From the NCBI RefSeq assembly GCF_014204535.1, contig NZ_JACHLR010000021.1, positions 1-52,110 on the forward strand: a stretch of DNA of 52,110 nt, given 5' to 3'. The position numbers and the translations under genes were made by a program. The notes below the pieces were generated by a model. That model ran no database searches and was not told the DNA's origin. It saw nothing but the letters and a program-made list of their open reading frames with translations. Source of the stretch: Novosphingobium chloroacetimidivorans (GTDB lineage Bacteria > Pseudomonadota > Alphaproteobacteria > Sphingomonadales > Sphingomonadaceae). Position 1 is the stretch's first letter. The number at the start of each line of letters is the position of its first letter. Below are positions 15,444 to 23,484 of the stretch, one piece after another.

Positions 15444-15692
15444 ATGCGAATTCGTTACTTGTTGCTCGCGGGACTTGGGGCGACAACGCTCGCCGCCTGC
15501 GCCGAGAAGACGCCCCCGCCTCCGCCGCCACCGCCCCCGCCCGGTTCCGTGATCGGCAGCACCGCGGCCGACCGTGACGGCGATGGCATCGTCGACGGCT
15601 ACTATACCTCGGACGGCATCTATCATCCCTCCGCGCCGCCGCCTCCGCCGCCTCCGCCACCGCCGCCGAGGCGCATGGGGGAAAAGGGCTGA
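15444..15692 (+). CDS. Small proline-rich lipoprotein
   Basis: The product is 82 residues. The signal peptide MRIRYLLLAGLGATTLAAC ends in the lipobox LAAC, so Cys19 would be lipidated. Two runs of 10-11 prolines flank a middle segment with DRDGDGIVDG, an EF-hand-like or thrombospondin-type-3-like calcium loop. GGAGG lies before the ATG. Its TGA overlaps the presumed CTG start of the L,D-transpeptidase gene, so the pair is probably translationally coupled and both act at the cell envelope. No specific family name is known to me. Confidence 0.7.
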   Translation: MRIRYLLLAGLGATTLAACAEKTPPPPPPPPPPGSVIGSTAADRDGDGIVDGYYTSDGIYHPSAPPPPPPPPPPPRRMGEKG

Positions 15693-17062
15693 AACTCCGT
15701 TTCGCGACCCTTCTACTCACACTGAGCACTCCCGTCGCCGTTCTGGCGGCGGGAGCCTTGGTGGCGAGCGAAGCCACGGCGAAGGCGCCTGCGAAGCGCG
15801 GCAAGGCCAAGGCCAAGCGCGCCAGCCCGAAGCGAACCGCCAAGCCGAAGCCCAAGCCCGCACCTGTCGATCCTGCCCTGCTCGCCGCCATTCGCGAGGA
15901 AGCGGGCGGCGACGTGAAGCGCTTCTACGCCGAGCGCGGCTATCACCCGCTATGGACAGTCGGCAACCGCATCGGCCCGACCGCCGGCATTTTCATCGAC
16001 TATCTCGTTACCGCCGAGCAAGACGGGCTCAATCCCTCGCGCTACGATCCCGAAAAGCTGCGCGAAGCCATCGCGCAGGCGCTCAGCGGCTCGTTCACGG
16101 ATATCGCGCGGGCCGAGGTGCTGCTTTCGAAAGCCTTCGCCCGCTATGTGGCCGACCAGAAGCGGTCCAACGTGCGGATCATCTGGGCCGATCCCAAGCT
16201 CAAGCCCGACAAGCTGCGGCCCGACGAGGCGCTGCGTGCCGCCGCCTTCCCGGACTCCTTCGGCGACTACGTGGCGCAGATGGGCTGGATGAGCCCGCAG
16301 TACGTGCGGCTGCGCAAGCTGGCCGGCCAGGCGCTCCACGCGTCCGACGATACCTGGGACCGGCTGGCACTGAACCTCGACCGTGCGCGGCTGCTGCCCG
16401 GGCCTTACGTGCGGCACATCGAGGTCGATGCCTCCTCCGGCCAGCTGTGGTTCTACGAGGCCGGGCGTCAGGTCGGCACCATGCGCGTGGTGGTCGGCGC
16501 CCGGGAAACGCAGACGCCGATGATGGCCGGCTCGTTGCAGTGGGCGATCCTCAATCCCTACTGGAACGTGCCCACCTACCTGGCGCGCAACTCGATCGCG
16601 CCCAAGGTGCTGGCAGGACGCTCGCTGGCGTCCCTGCGCATGGAAGCGCTGACCGACTGGAGCGCGAACGCCCGCGTCGTGCCCGAAAGCGCGATCGACT
16701 GGCAGGCGGTTGCCGCCGGCACCCAGGAAGTGCGCCTGCGCGAACTTCCGGGCACGGCGAACTCGATGGGCCGCGTCAAGTTCCTGTTCCCCAACGACGA
16801 GGGCATCTACCTCCACGACACGCCGCGACGCGACTTGCTCGCCAAGCCGGACCGACACTTCAGCAACGGCTGCATCCGGCTTGAGAACGCCGGCCTGCTT
16901 GGCCGCTGGCTGCTGCAAAGGCCGGTGCCCACCGCCACCAGGCAGCGCGAGCAGGCCGTGCCGCTGCCGCTGCAGGTGCCGGTGTACCTGACCTATCTGA
17001 CGGCAACCGGCGACAAGACGGGCTTGGCGTTCCGGCCTGATGTTTATGGAAGGGACGGGTAA
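15689..17062 (+). CDS. L,D-transpeptidase, YcbB/LdtD type
   Basis: The product is about 457 residues if it starts at CTG 15689. The next start-like codon is GTG at 15758, but that removes the signal sequence (LRFATLLLTLSTPVAVLAAG). Residues 25-60 are Lys/Ala/Pro-rich. About 60-230 is the scaffold domain (FYAERGYHPLWT). About 235-420 is the YkuD catalytic domain, with HDTPRRDL and HFSNGCIRLEN containing the active-site Cys and His. It makes 3-3 crosslinks or attaches proteins to periplasmic peptidoglycan. GGGGAAAAGG precedes the CTG, and the CTG overlaps the TGA of the lipoprotein gene. Confidence 0.85.
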   Translation: MKLRFATLLLTLSTPVAVLAAGALVASEATAKAPAKRGKAKAKRASPKRTAKPKPKPAPVDPALLAAIREEAGGDVKRFYAERGYHPLWTVGNRIGPTAGIFIDYLVTAEQDGLNPSRYDPEKLREAIAQALSGSFTDIARAEVLLSKAFARYVADQKRSNVRIIWADPKLKPDKLRPDEALRAAAFPDSFGDYVAQMGWMSPQYVRLRKLAGQALHASDDTWDRLALNLDRARLLPGPYVRHIEVDASSGQLWFYEAGRQVGTMRVVVGARETQTPMMAGSLQWAILNPYWNVPTYLARNSIAPKVLAGRSLASLRMEALTDWSANARVVPESAIDWQAVAAGTQEVRLRELPGTANSMGRVKFLFPNDEGIYLHDTPRRDLLAKPDRHFSNGCIRLENAGLLGRWLLQRPVPTATRQREQAVPLPLQVPVYLTYLTATGDKTGLAFRPDVYGRDG

Positions 17063-17069
17063 GTCGCCC

Positions 17070-17213
17070 AGATCCCCCCCTGCAAGGGGAGGTGGCGCGC
17101 ACGTAGTGCGTGACTTAGGAGTGTCACCGCCCGAGTAGCGCCCGACCGAGAGGGTTACACCCCTCCACCACCAGCTGCGCTGGCGGTGCCCCTCCCCTTC
17201 CAGGGGAGGATCT
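17070..17213. repeat. Imperfect inverted repeat (dispersed GGGGAGG element)
   Basis: AGATCC...GGGGAGGTGGC at 17070-17094 faces its inverted copy ending AGGGGAGGATCT at 17213, with about 90 bp between. It resembles the element at 22257-22414 in composition (CTCCCC/GGGGAG, GGTGGAGGG inside). Such repeats commonly sit at the ends of sphingomonad genes. Confidence 0.6.
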
Positions 17214-17254
17214 AGGTCAGGCGCCGTTGGCCTCCCCGATCCGGGGTGGCCACA

Positions 17255-18406
17255 TCACCCCGCCAGCGCCGCCTCGGCGATCCGCCGATAGATACGCGCC
17301 AGCGCCTCGAGGTCCGCCACCGCCACGGCCTCGTCCAGCTTGTGCATCGTCGCGTTGCACAGCCCGAACTCGATCACCGGCGACAGGTCCTTCAGGAACC
17401 GAGCATCGGATGTGCCGCCGCTCGTCGACAGCTCTGCCGTCACCCCGGTCTCTGCCGCGATCGCGCCCGACACCATGTCCGAGAACGCGCCGGGCGGCGT
17501 CAGGAACGCCTCGCCCGAGATCAGCGGCCGGGCGGTGCCGCCATGACGCGCGGCCACTTCGGCGACCCGCTCGGCCAGGCCCGCGCCGGTATGCCGGTCG
17601 TTGAAGCGGATCGAGATGCGCGCGCTCGCCTTGGCGGGGATTACGTTATGCGCCGGATTGCCGACGGTGAGGTCCGTCACTTCGAGGTTGGAGGCCTGGA
17701 ACCAGTCCGTCCCATCGTCCAGCGGCATGGCCTTGAGCTCGGCGAGCATGGCCACCAGGCGCGTGATCGGATTGTCGGCAAGGTGCGGATAGGCGACGTG
17801 GCCCTGCACGCCCTCGACATCGAGGAACACGTTGATCGACCCACGCCGGCCGATCTTCACGGTGTCGCCCAGACGGTTGACCGAGGTCGGCTCGCCGACC
17901 AGGCACAAGTCCGGAATAGCGCCGAGCTCGCGCATTCGCTCGATCAGGGCGAGCGTGCCGAAGCGGGCCGGGCCCTCCTCGTCTCCGGTGATCACGAAAC
18001 TGAGCGTACCCGCCTCGACCGGGATCTCGCGCGCGGCGGCTGCCATCGCGGCGATCGAGCCCTTCATGTCGACGGCGCCGCGACCGTAGAGCAGCTCGCC
18101 GCGGACCTCGGGCGCGAACGGAGCGCTGGTCCAGCCCTCGCCGGGTGGCACCACGTCGAGGTGGCCGGCGAAGGCGAAGTGGCGCGAACCCTCCGGCCCG
18201 CGCCGGATCGCCAGCATGTTCTCGACCGGACCGTCGGGCGCCTCGCCGGCCAGGAAGCGGATCACCTCGAAGCCGAGCGGGGCGAGTTGGCCCTCCAGGC
18301 AGTCGAACACCGCACCGGTCGCCGGCGTCACGCTGGGGCAAGCCATGAGTGCCTGCGCCATCTGCGCAACGGTCGGGGCGGGTGAGGTCGCAGCGGTCTG
18401 GCTCAT
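17255..18406 (-). CDS. dapE: Succinyl-diaminopimelate desuccinylase
   Basis: The product is 383 residues from the ATG at 18406. The metal sites are in order: GHLDVVPPG (first His, bridging Asp), GRGAVDMKG, GDEEG (catalytic Glu pair), GEPTS, TSGGTSDARF and a C-terminal MHKLDE with the last metal His. This is the M20 di-zinc hydrolase that releases LL-diaminopimelate in lysine and peptidoglycan synthesis. With dapB, two pathway genes lie in the window but not in one operon. It is divergent from the cupin gene at 18457. Confidence 0.93.
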   Translation of the reverse strand: MSQTAATSPAPTVAQMAQALMACPSVTPATGAVFDCLEGQLAPLGFEVIRFLAGEAPDGPVENMLAIRRGPEGSRHFAFAGHLDVVPPGEGWTSAPFAPEVRGELLYGRGAVDMKGSIAAMAAAAREIPVEAGTLSFVITGDEEGPARFGTLALIERMRELGAIPDLCLVGEPTSVNRLGDTVKIGRRGSINVFLDVEGVQGHVAYPHLADNPITRLVAMLAELKAMPLDDGTDWFQASNLEVTDLTVGNPAHNVIPAKASARISIRFNDRHTGAGLAERVAEVAARHGGTARPLISGEAFLTPPGAFSDMVSGAIAAETGVTAELSTSGGTSDARFLKDLSPVIEFGLCNATMHKLDEAVAVADLEALARIYRRIAEAALAG

Positions 18407-18456
18407 GCCGGTCCCATCGCATATGCGTGTCACCCCACACAAGTGCGCGAGGACCC

Positions 18457-18927
18457 ATGCCCAGGCTCGACCCCGAAGCGATCGCCGCCACCAACCGCAC
18501 CGGCTACCCCGCGCCCTTCGACGCGCCGGTGGCGGGCCGCTGGTACCGCCGGATCGGCCCCGCGTTCGGCCTCACCGCGCTCGGCGCCAGCCATGTCACG
18601 CTGGAACCGGGCGCCTGGTCCAGCCAGCGCCACTGGCACGACGACGAGGACGAACTGCTGGTGATGATCACAGGGCAAGCCGTGCTCATCGAGGGACCGG
18701 AGGGCGAGCCGCCGACTCGCACGCGGCTGGGGCCGGGCGATACGTGCGTGTGGGCGGCCGGCGATGGCATCTCGCACCATCTGGTGAACGAAAGCGACGC
18801 GCCCTGCACCTTCGTGGCGGTCAGCGCCGGCAACCCGTATGGGAGCGGCGGCTACGCGGACATCGACATGATGTTCGCCGGCGAGAACTACCTGCACAAG
18901 GATGGGACATTGTACCCGAAGGCCTAG
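18457..18927 (+). CDS. Cupin-domain protein
   Basis: The product is 156 residues from the ATG at 18457 with GAGGA just upstream. Residues 40-130 are a single cupin barrel: LEPGAWSSQRHWHDDEDELL gives the His-x-His-x(n)-Glu metal motif, and LGPGDTCVWAAGDGISHHLVN contains the second motif with its His. The tail holds NPYGSGGYADIDMMF. Similar small cupins are annotated as sugar-binding or mannose-6-phosphate isomerase-like proteins. The substrate cannot be told. It is monocistronic, divergent from dapE and convergent with the nuclease gene. Confidence 0.8.
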   Translation: MPRLDPEAIAATNRTGYPAPFDAPVAGRWYRRIGPAFGLTALGASHVTLEPGAWSSQRHWHDDEDELLVMITGQAVLIEGPEGEPPTRTRLGPGDTCVWAAGDGISHHLVNESDAPCTFVAVSAGNPYGSGGYADIDMMFAGENYLHKDGTLYPKA

Positions 18928-19018
18928 CTCCGGACGCTGGCTCGCCAACTGCATGCGCGCGCTGCACGGGTTGTGAGCGATAGGCGGTGGTAGAAGGGCC
19001 TGCGCGCTCGCCTCACCC

Positions 19019-19894
19019 TCACGCCAAAGCCGCATCCAGCATTCGCGCCAGGCGCAACCCGGCTTGCTCGATGCGCTGCTCGACGATCGGCAGGCTCGCT
19101 TCGATTGCCGGCTCGGGCCAGGTCACCTGCCTGGGCTCCTCGCCCTTGCCGTCCTGCGCGCACGGCAGCTTGCCCCCGAATGCCAGCGGATAGAGAAAGT
19201 CGCGTGCGATCTGCCAGCTCTCGCGCAGCCAGTCCTCGGGCGTTCCTCCGCCCAGCCTGGTGCGCTCGGCCGCATCGTAGCGGCGCACCAGCGGCGGGCG
19301 CGCGGACGAGATCGCCCGCTCGGTCATCACCGTGTCCCAGATCGAATGGAGGTTCTTGCCCGGCACGATGCCGTAGCTGGACTTCACTGCATTGCCGCCC
19401 TGGTCGTGGTTGTCGGCGCCGTGGAGCGGCTGGTGGATGTCGCCGACGAAGTGCGCCAGGAACGCCAGCGCCTCCAGCCGCTGCGCCTGCGGCAGCGTGC
19501 GGTCGGTCAAGATGCGGCGGTTGCGCTCTATCTGGGCGGTCACGCAGTTGCCGTTGGCGCAGTCGCGCTTGATGTCGAACGTGCCGCACACCGGCTCATC
19601 CTGATAGTGCCAGGGCGAGGCATAGCCCCAGCGCCAGCCCTCGCCCTTGATGCAATCGGGCCAGACCGCTGCGTCCTCAAGACTGCGCACGCGGCACTTG
19701 GGCGTGCCGAGCTGGCGCTCCTGCCGCAGCAGCACGGCGATCCGCGCACGGGTCGCCGGCTTGACGTTCTCCAGCGCGATCGCCGCGACGGTGCGGTGGC
19801 CGTAAGCGCCCCAGGCCAGCACCGGCGCCGTCCACAGGCTCGCGCATGCCGCCAGCAGCAAGGCAAGCCGGCGCATCATTGGCCGGCGCATCAT
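19019..19894 (-). CDS. S1/P1-type nuclease, secreted
   Basis: The product is about 291 residues. The signal peptide RLALLLAACASLWTAPVLA ends before WGAYGHR, so the mature N terminus is Trp, which binds zinc in this family. Further zinc ligands are in WPDCIKG, HYQDEP, AHFVGDIHQPLH and HSIWD. This matches the three-zinc S1/P1 nucleases that degrade single-stranded DNA/RNA and 3'-nucleotides in the periplasm. The ATG at 19894 overlaps the GST stop (ATGA). A 15-bp tandem duplication repeats the start (MMRRPMMRR), so the ATG at 19879 is an equal alternative. Confidence 0.88.
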   Translation of the reverse strand: MMRRPMMRRLALLLAACASLWTAPVLAWGAYGHRTVAAIALENVKPATRARIAVLLRQERQLGTPKCRVRSLEDAAVWPDCIKGEGWRWGYASPWHYQDEPVCGTFDIKRDCANGNCVTAQIERNRRILTDRTLPQAQRLEALAFLAHFVGDIHQPLHGADNHDQGGNAVKSSYGIVPGKNLHSIWDTVMTERAISSARPPLVRRYDAAERTRLGGGTPEDWLRESWQIARDFLYPLAFGGKLPCAQDGKGEEPRQVTWPEPAIEASLPIVEQRIEQAGLRLARMLDAALA

Positions 19895-19900
19895 TGGCCG
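19871..19900. repeat. 15-bp tandem duplication at the GST/nuclease overlap
   Basis: GCGCATCATTGGCCG occurs at 19871-19885 and again at 19886-19900. On the minus strand each copy contains CAATGATG, so both the GST stop and the nuclease start are duplicated in frame. Confidence 0.9.
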
Positions 19901-20559
19901 GCCGGCACTTCGTACTGCTCGATCACCCATTGCTCGGCTTCGGCGGCGGCCACCCACTGGCGCATCCATTCGTGCTCCCAAACCGCCTGCATGTAGGATG
20001 CGGCGAACCCCGGCACGCCGACGCCGTAAGTGCGGAAGCGGCTCACCACCGGCGCGTAGATCACGTCGGCGGCGCAGAACGTGCCGAAGAGGAACGGGCC
20101 GCCCTTGCCGAAGCGTGCGCGCGCCTCGGCCCAGAGCGTCAGGATGCGCACGATGTCGGCGCGCACGTCGCCGTCGATCTCCAGCCCACTCACTTGCCCG
20201 CGCACGTTCATCGGGCAGGTGCGGCGCAGCGGGAGGTAGCTGGAGTGCATTTCCGCCACCATCGAGCGAGCCATGGCCCGCGGCGCGTCATCCTTGGGCC
20301 AGAACCGATCGCGCCCGACTTTGTCGGCCAGGTATTCGATGATGGCGAGACTGTCCCACACCACCGCGTCGCCGTCCCACAGCACGGGAACCTTGCCCGA
20401 CGAGGGCGCGAGTTCCTCGGCGCTGCGCTTGCGCTCCTCCCAATCCTCCCCGAGGATGGGCACGGTCAGTTCCTCGAAGCCCAGCCCCGATTGCTTCACG
20501 GCGAGCCAGGCCCTGAGGCTCCAGCTCGAATAGTTCTTGTTGCCGATGATCAGCTTCAT
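19891..20559 (-). CDS. Glutathione S-transferase family protein
   Basis: The product is 222 residues. The N-terminal thioredoxin fold has NKNYSSWSLRAWLA and VPVLWDGDAVVWDSLAIIEYL, with the cis-Pro and the glutathione-binding Asp-Ser. The C-terminal part is all-helical. The N-terminal NYSSWSLR pattern is seen in the zeta/YfcF-like bacterial GSTs. Its substrate is unknown. It overlaps the secreted nuclease gene by 4 bp, so the two are cotranscribed although their products work in different compartments. Confidence 0.88.
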   Translation of the reverse strand: MKLIIGNKNYSSWSLRAWLAVKQSGLGFEELTVPILGEDWEERKRSAEELAPSSGKVPVLWDGDAVVWDSLAIIEYLADKVGRDRFWPKDDAPRAMARSMVAEMHSSYLPLRRTCPMNVRGQVSGLEIDGDVRADIVRILTLWAEARARFGKGGPFLFGTFCAADVIYAPVVSRFRTYGVGVPGFAASYMQAVWEHEWMRQWVAAAEAEQWVIEQYEVPAGQ

Positions 20560-20662
20560 GGGCGGCGTCCCTCTTGCTGCATGGCCGCGCCTAGAGGTTC
20601 AGCCACGGCGTGTCGAGGATGAACGGCAGTCGTTGCCCCGCTGACTCCCCTGCGCGAGAGGA

Positions 20663-22171
20663 TCAGGCCCGCGGCGCCTGCCGGCGATAGCTCAGCGCCT
20701 CGGCCACGTGAATGCGGCCGACCCGTTCCGCACCGGCCAGATCGGCGATCGTGCGCGCGACGCGCAGGATCCGCGTGTAGCCCCGGGCCGAGAGGCGCAT
20801 GGCCTCGGCCGCCTGGATGAGCAGCTTGCGGCCGGCCTCGTCGGGGGTCGCATGGCTGTCGAGGGCCTCGCCGTCGAGCTCGGCATTGGTGCGCGCGGGG
20901 GTGCCCTCGAGCCGCGCGGTCTGGATCGCGCGGGCGCGGGCGACGCGGGCGGCGACGTGCTCGCTGCCCTCGGCCGGTGGCGGGAGCGAGAGGTCGGCAG
21001 CGCTGACGGGGTCGACTTCGATGTGCAAGTCGATGCGGTCGAGCAGAGGTCCCGACACCTTGCCCTGGTAGTCGGCGGCGCAGCGGGGCGCACGGCTGCA
21101 GCCCAGCGCCGGGTCGCCCAGGTGCCCGCAGCGGCACGGGTTCATCGCGGCGACGAGCTGCACCCGCGCCGGGTAGGTGACATGCGCGTTGGCGCGCGCG
21201 ACGGAGACTTCGCCGGTTTCCAGCGGCTGGCGCAGCGAATCGAGCACGGCACGCTGGAACTCGGGCAGTTCGTCGAGGAACAGCACGCCCAGATGCGCCA
21301 TCGACACCTCACCCGGCTTCACCCGCAAGCCGCCGCCGGTCAGCGCCGCCATGGAGGCGGAGTGATGCGGCGCGCGGTATGGGCGCGCACGGCTGATGCG
21401 ACCGTCTTCCAGCGTGCCCGCGACACTCGCCACCATCGAGGTTTCCAGCGCCTCGGCTGGGGTGAGCGGCGGCAGGATGCCGGGCAGGCAGCTTGCCAGC
21501 AGCGACTTGCCCGAGCCGGGCGGGCCGATCAGCAGGAGGTTGTGCGATCCTGCGGCGGCGATCTCCAGCGCCCGCTTGGCGGTTTCCTGGCCCTTGACCT
21601 GCCGCAAGTCCGGGCCGCGTGTGGGCGGATCGGCATGACCGGGCTCGGGTGTCGGCAGCACTTGCGTGCCCTTGAGGTGGTTCAGGAGGCTGATGAGGTT
21701 GGGCGCGGCGACCACCGGCACTCCGCTCGCCCAACGCGCCTCGGAGCCTTGCGCGGCCGGGCAGATCAGCCCCTTGTCGGCGGCGCTGGCATGGAGCGCG
21801 GCGAGCAACACACCGGGCGACGGGATCACCCGTCCATCGAGCGCCAGCTCGCCCACCGCGACGAAGTCAGCCAGTTGCTCGGCATCGGCCACGCCCATCG
21901 CGGCGAGCAGCGCCAGCGCGATCGGCAGGTCGTAATGCGAGCCCTCCTTGGGCAAGTCGGCGGGTGAGAGATTGATGGTGATGCGCTTGGGCGGCAGCGC
22001 CAAACCCATGGCGGAGAGCGCGGCGGTGACGCGCTGGCGGCTCTCGCCCACCGCCTTGTCGGGCAGGCCGACGACGTGGAAGGCCGGCATGCCCGGCGCG
22101 ACCTGGCACTGCACCTCGACGCTACGCGCCTCCAGGCCGAGGTAGGCCACCGTCGATACCAGCGCGACCAT
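20663..22171 (-). CDS. comM: YifB/ComM-family Mg-chelatase-like AAA+ ATPase
   Basis: The product is 502 residues. Residues 1-170 are the Lon-protease-like substrate domain typical of YifB. About 205-400 is the AAA+ module with Walker A GPPGSGKSLLA, Walker B VLFLDELPEF and a sensor segment. A Cys motif, NPCRCGHLGDPALGC, is family-specific. The C-terminal Mg_chelatase part ends LSARGYTRILRVARTIADL. ComM is a hexameric helicase that drives branch migration during natural transformation. Length and motifs are complete. It stands alone between the GST and the 25-bp inverted repeat. Confidence 0.92.
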   Translation of the reverse strand: MVALVSTVAYLGLEARSVEVQCQVAPGMPAFHVVGLPDKAVGESRQRVTAALSAMGLALPPKRITINLSPADLPKEGSHYDLPIALALLAAMGVADAEQLADFVAVGELALDGRVIPSPGVLLAALHASAADKGLICPAAQGSEARWASGVPVVAAPNLISLLNHLKGTQVLPTPEPGHADPPTRGPDLRQVKGQETAKRALEIAAAGSHNLLLIGPPGSGKSLLASCLPGILPPLTPAEALETSMVASVAGTLEDGRISRARPYRAPHHSASMAALTGGGLRVKPGEVSMAHLGVLFLDELPEFQRAVLDSLRQPLETGEVSVARANAHVTYPARVQLVAAMNPCRCGHLGDPALGCSRAPRCAADYQGKVSGPLLDRIDLHIEVDPVSAADLSLPPPAEGSEHVAARVARARAIQTARLEGTPARTNAELDGEALDSHATPDEAGRKLLIQAAEAMRLSARGYTRILRVARTIADLAGAERVGRIHVAEALSYRRQAPRA

Positions 22172-22256
22172 CCGGCTTGCCCTCCCCTGCGCCGGGCGAC
22201 TGTGCGAGGGCGGCGGGGAGGTGTCGAGTTACAACTTTGTAAGTGGGGCGACATTG

Positions 22257-22414
22257 TCCTCCCCGGCACGGGGAGGGGGACCGCTCGCGCAGCGAGTGGT
22301 GGAGGGGACTCACGTCCGCAAGCAGACAGTTGGCGCGCATTCAAGTACCCTTCCGCATGACGAGACTCCCCTCCACCATGCTGCGCATAGTCCCCCTCCC
22401 CGTGCCGGGGAGGA
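22257..22414. repeat. Perfect 25-bp inverted repeat
   Basis: The segment 22257-22281 (starting TCCTCCCCGGCACGGGGAGG) is the exact reverse complement of 22390-22414. About 108 bp lie between, including CGCTCGCGCAGCGAG, itself a hairpin, and GTGGAGGGGACT. It lies between the comM start and rpmH. The pattern fits a short non-autonomous dispersed repeat. Confidence 0.75.
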
Positions 22415-22543
22415 CAGCGTCACCTTGACTCGAATCGCCACCTCATCTAACCGCGCCAGCCTGATCACGGTCGCTCGCAAGGGCGGCCCTTTTGTTCGTC
22501 CCGTTTGCATGCGCCGCGATGGCGCCCATTTTGAGGTTTCGTC

Positions 22544-22678
22544 ATGAAGCGCACGTTCCAGCCCAGCCGCCTCGTCCGCGCCCGCCGTCACGGCTTCCGT
22601 GCTCGTCTGGCGACCCCCGGCGGCCGCAAGGTGCTGCGCGCGCGTCGTGCACGCGGCCGCAAGAAGCTGTCGGCCTGA
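22544..22678 (+). CDS. rpmH: 50S ribosomal protein L34
   Basis: The product is 44 residues, beginning MKRTFQPSRLVRARRHGFRA and ending GRKKLSA, very basic and matching L34 throughout. It binds the 23S rRNA in the large subunit. TTTGAGGTTTCGTC leads to the ATG with GAGG at 8 nt. It heads the conserved rpmH-rnpA-yidD-yidC-engB order. Confidence 0.97.
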   Translation: MKRTFQPSRLVRARRHGFRARLATPGGRKVLRARRARGRKKLSA

Positions 22679-22834
22679 TTCAGGCTCGCGCCGGGGCGTG
22701 ATGCCCCTGCTTGGCGGCGCCGCATCTCGCCTCCGTTGGCCTCGTGATGGGGCGCGGGGGCGAGGTGCGGTGCCGCTTTGTTTGGTGCAGAACGCGCGGC
22801 GGCAAGCGGCAGGCTCGTGGCTGCACCTTTCATC

Positions 22835-23191
22835 ATGATGACGCGGCGGGCCGACTTCGTGGCCGCAAACGCCGGCTTGCGCGTGGCGCGGCCGGGCTTC
22901 GTGCTGCTGGCGCGTGGCAACCAGGGCCAGGGCCGGCGCCTGGGCATTACCGTCACCAAGAAGATCGGCAACGCCGTGGTGCGCAACCGCATGAAGCGCC
23001 GCTTCCGGGCGCTCGCGCGCGAGGTATTGCCGCTCCATGGCCTTGCCGACACCGATCACGTGCTGATCGGCCGCGATGGCGGGGTCGAGCGGGACTACGC
23101 GCTGCTCCGTGACGAACTCGTGGCCGCCCTTACCCGCGCCCAGGCCGGCAAAGGCGATTTACCGCGGCCGAGAAGAGGCAAGCGCAAGTGA
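22835..23191 (+). CDS. rnpA: Ribonuclease P protein component
   Basis: The product is 118 residues from the ATG at 22835. The family usually starts a few residues before RADF, and here that gives MMTRRADFVAAN. A TTG at 22778 would add 19 residues and is the alternative. The core has RLGITVTKKIGNAVVRNRMKRRFR, the RNR box that binds RNase P RNA, then DHVLIGR and a basic tail. It helps the ribozyme mature tRNA 5' ends. The TGA overlaps the GTG of yidD. Confidence 0.92.
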   Translation: MMTRRADFVAANAGLRVARPGFVLLARGNQGQGRRLGITVTKKIGNAVVRNRMKRRFRALAREVLPLHGLADTDHVLIGRDGGVERDYALLRDELVAALTRAQAGKGDLPRPRRGKRK

Positions 23192-23415
23192 AGCTGTCGG
23201 ACCTGCCCCGCCGCACGCTGATCCTGGTCGCGCGGGCATGGCAATTGGGACCGTCCGCAATCATGCCGCCGACCTGCCGCTTCGCGCCCTCGTGCTCGCA
23301 GTACGCGATCGAGGCGCTGGGAAAGCACGGTGCGATTAAGGGTGGCTGGCTGGCGATCAAGCGTATATTGCGCTGCCACCCATGGGGTGGGCACGGGCCG
23401 GATCCGGTTCCTTAG
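23188..23415 (+). CDS. yidD: Membrane protein insertion efficiency factor YidD
   Basis: The product is 75 residues with a GTG start overlapping the rnpA stop. LSDLPRRTLILVARAWQL leads to the signature PPTCRFAPSCSQYAIEALGK, then HGAIKGGWLAIKRILRCHPW and a Gly-Pro tail. The three conserved Cys are present. It is a small amphipathic protein at the inner face of the membrane that aids YidC-dependent insertion. Confidence 0.95.
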   Translation: MKLSDLPRRTLILVARAWQLGPSAIMPPTCRFAPSCSQYAIEALGKHGAIKGGWLAIKRILRCHPWGGHGPDPVP

Positions 23416-23484
23416 GCCATAGGCCCTGAACCTCGTGCCCTGTCGCCATCTGGCGGCCGCAAGTAACGGAAAAAAGCAGGCTTC

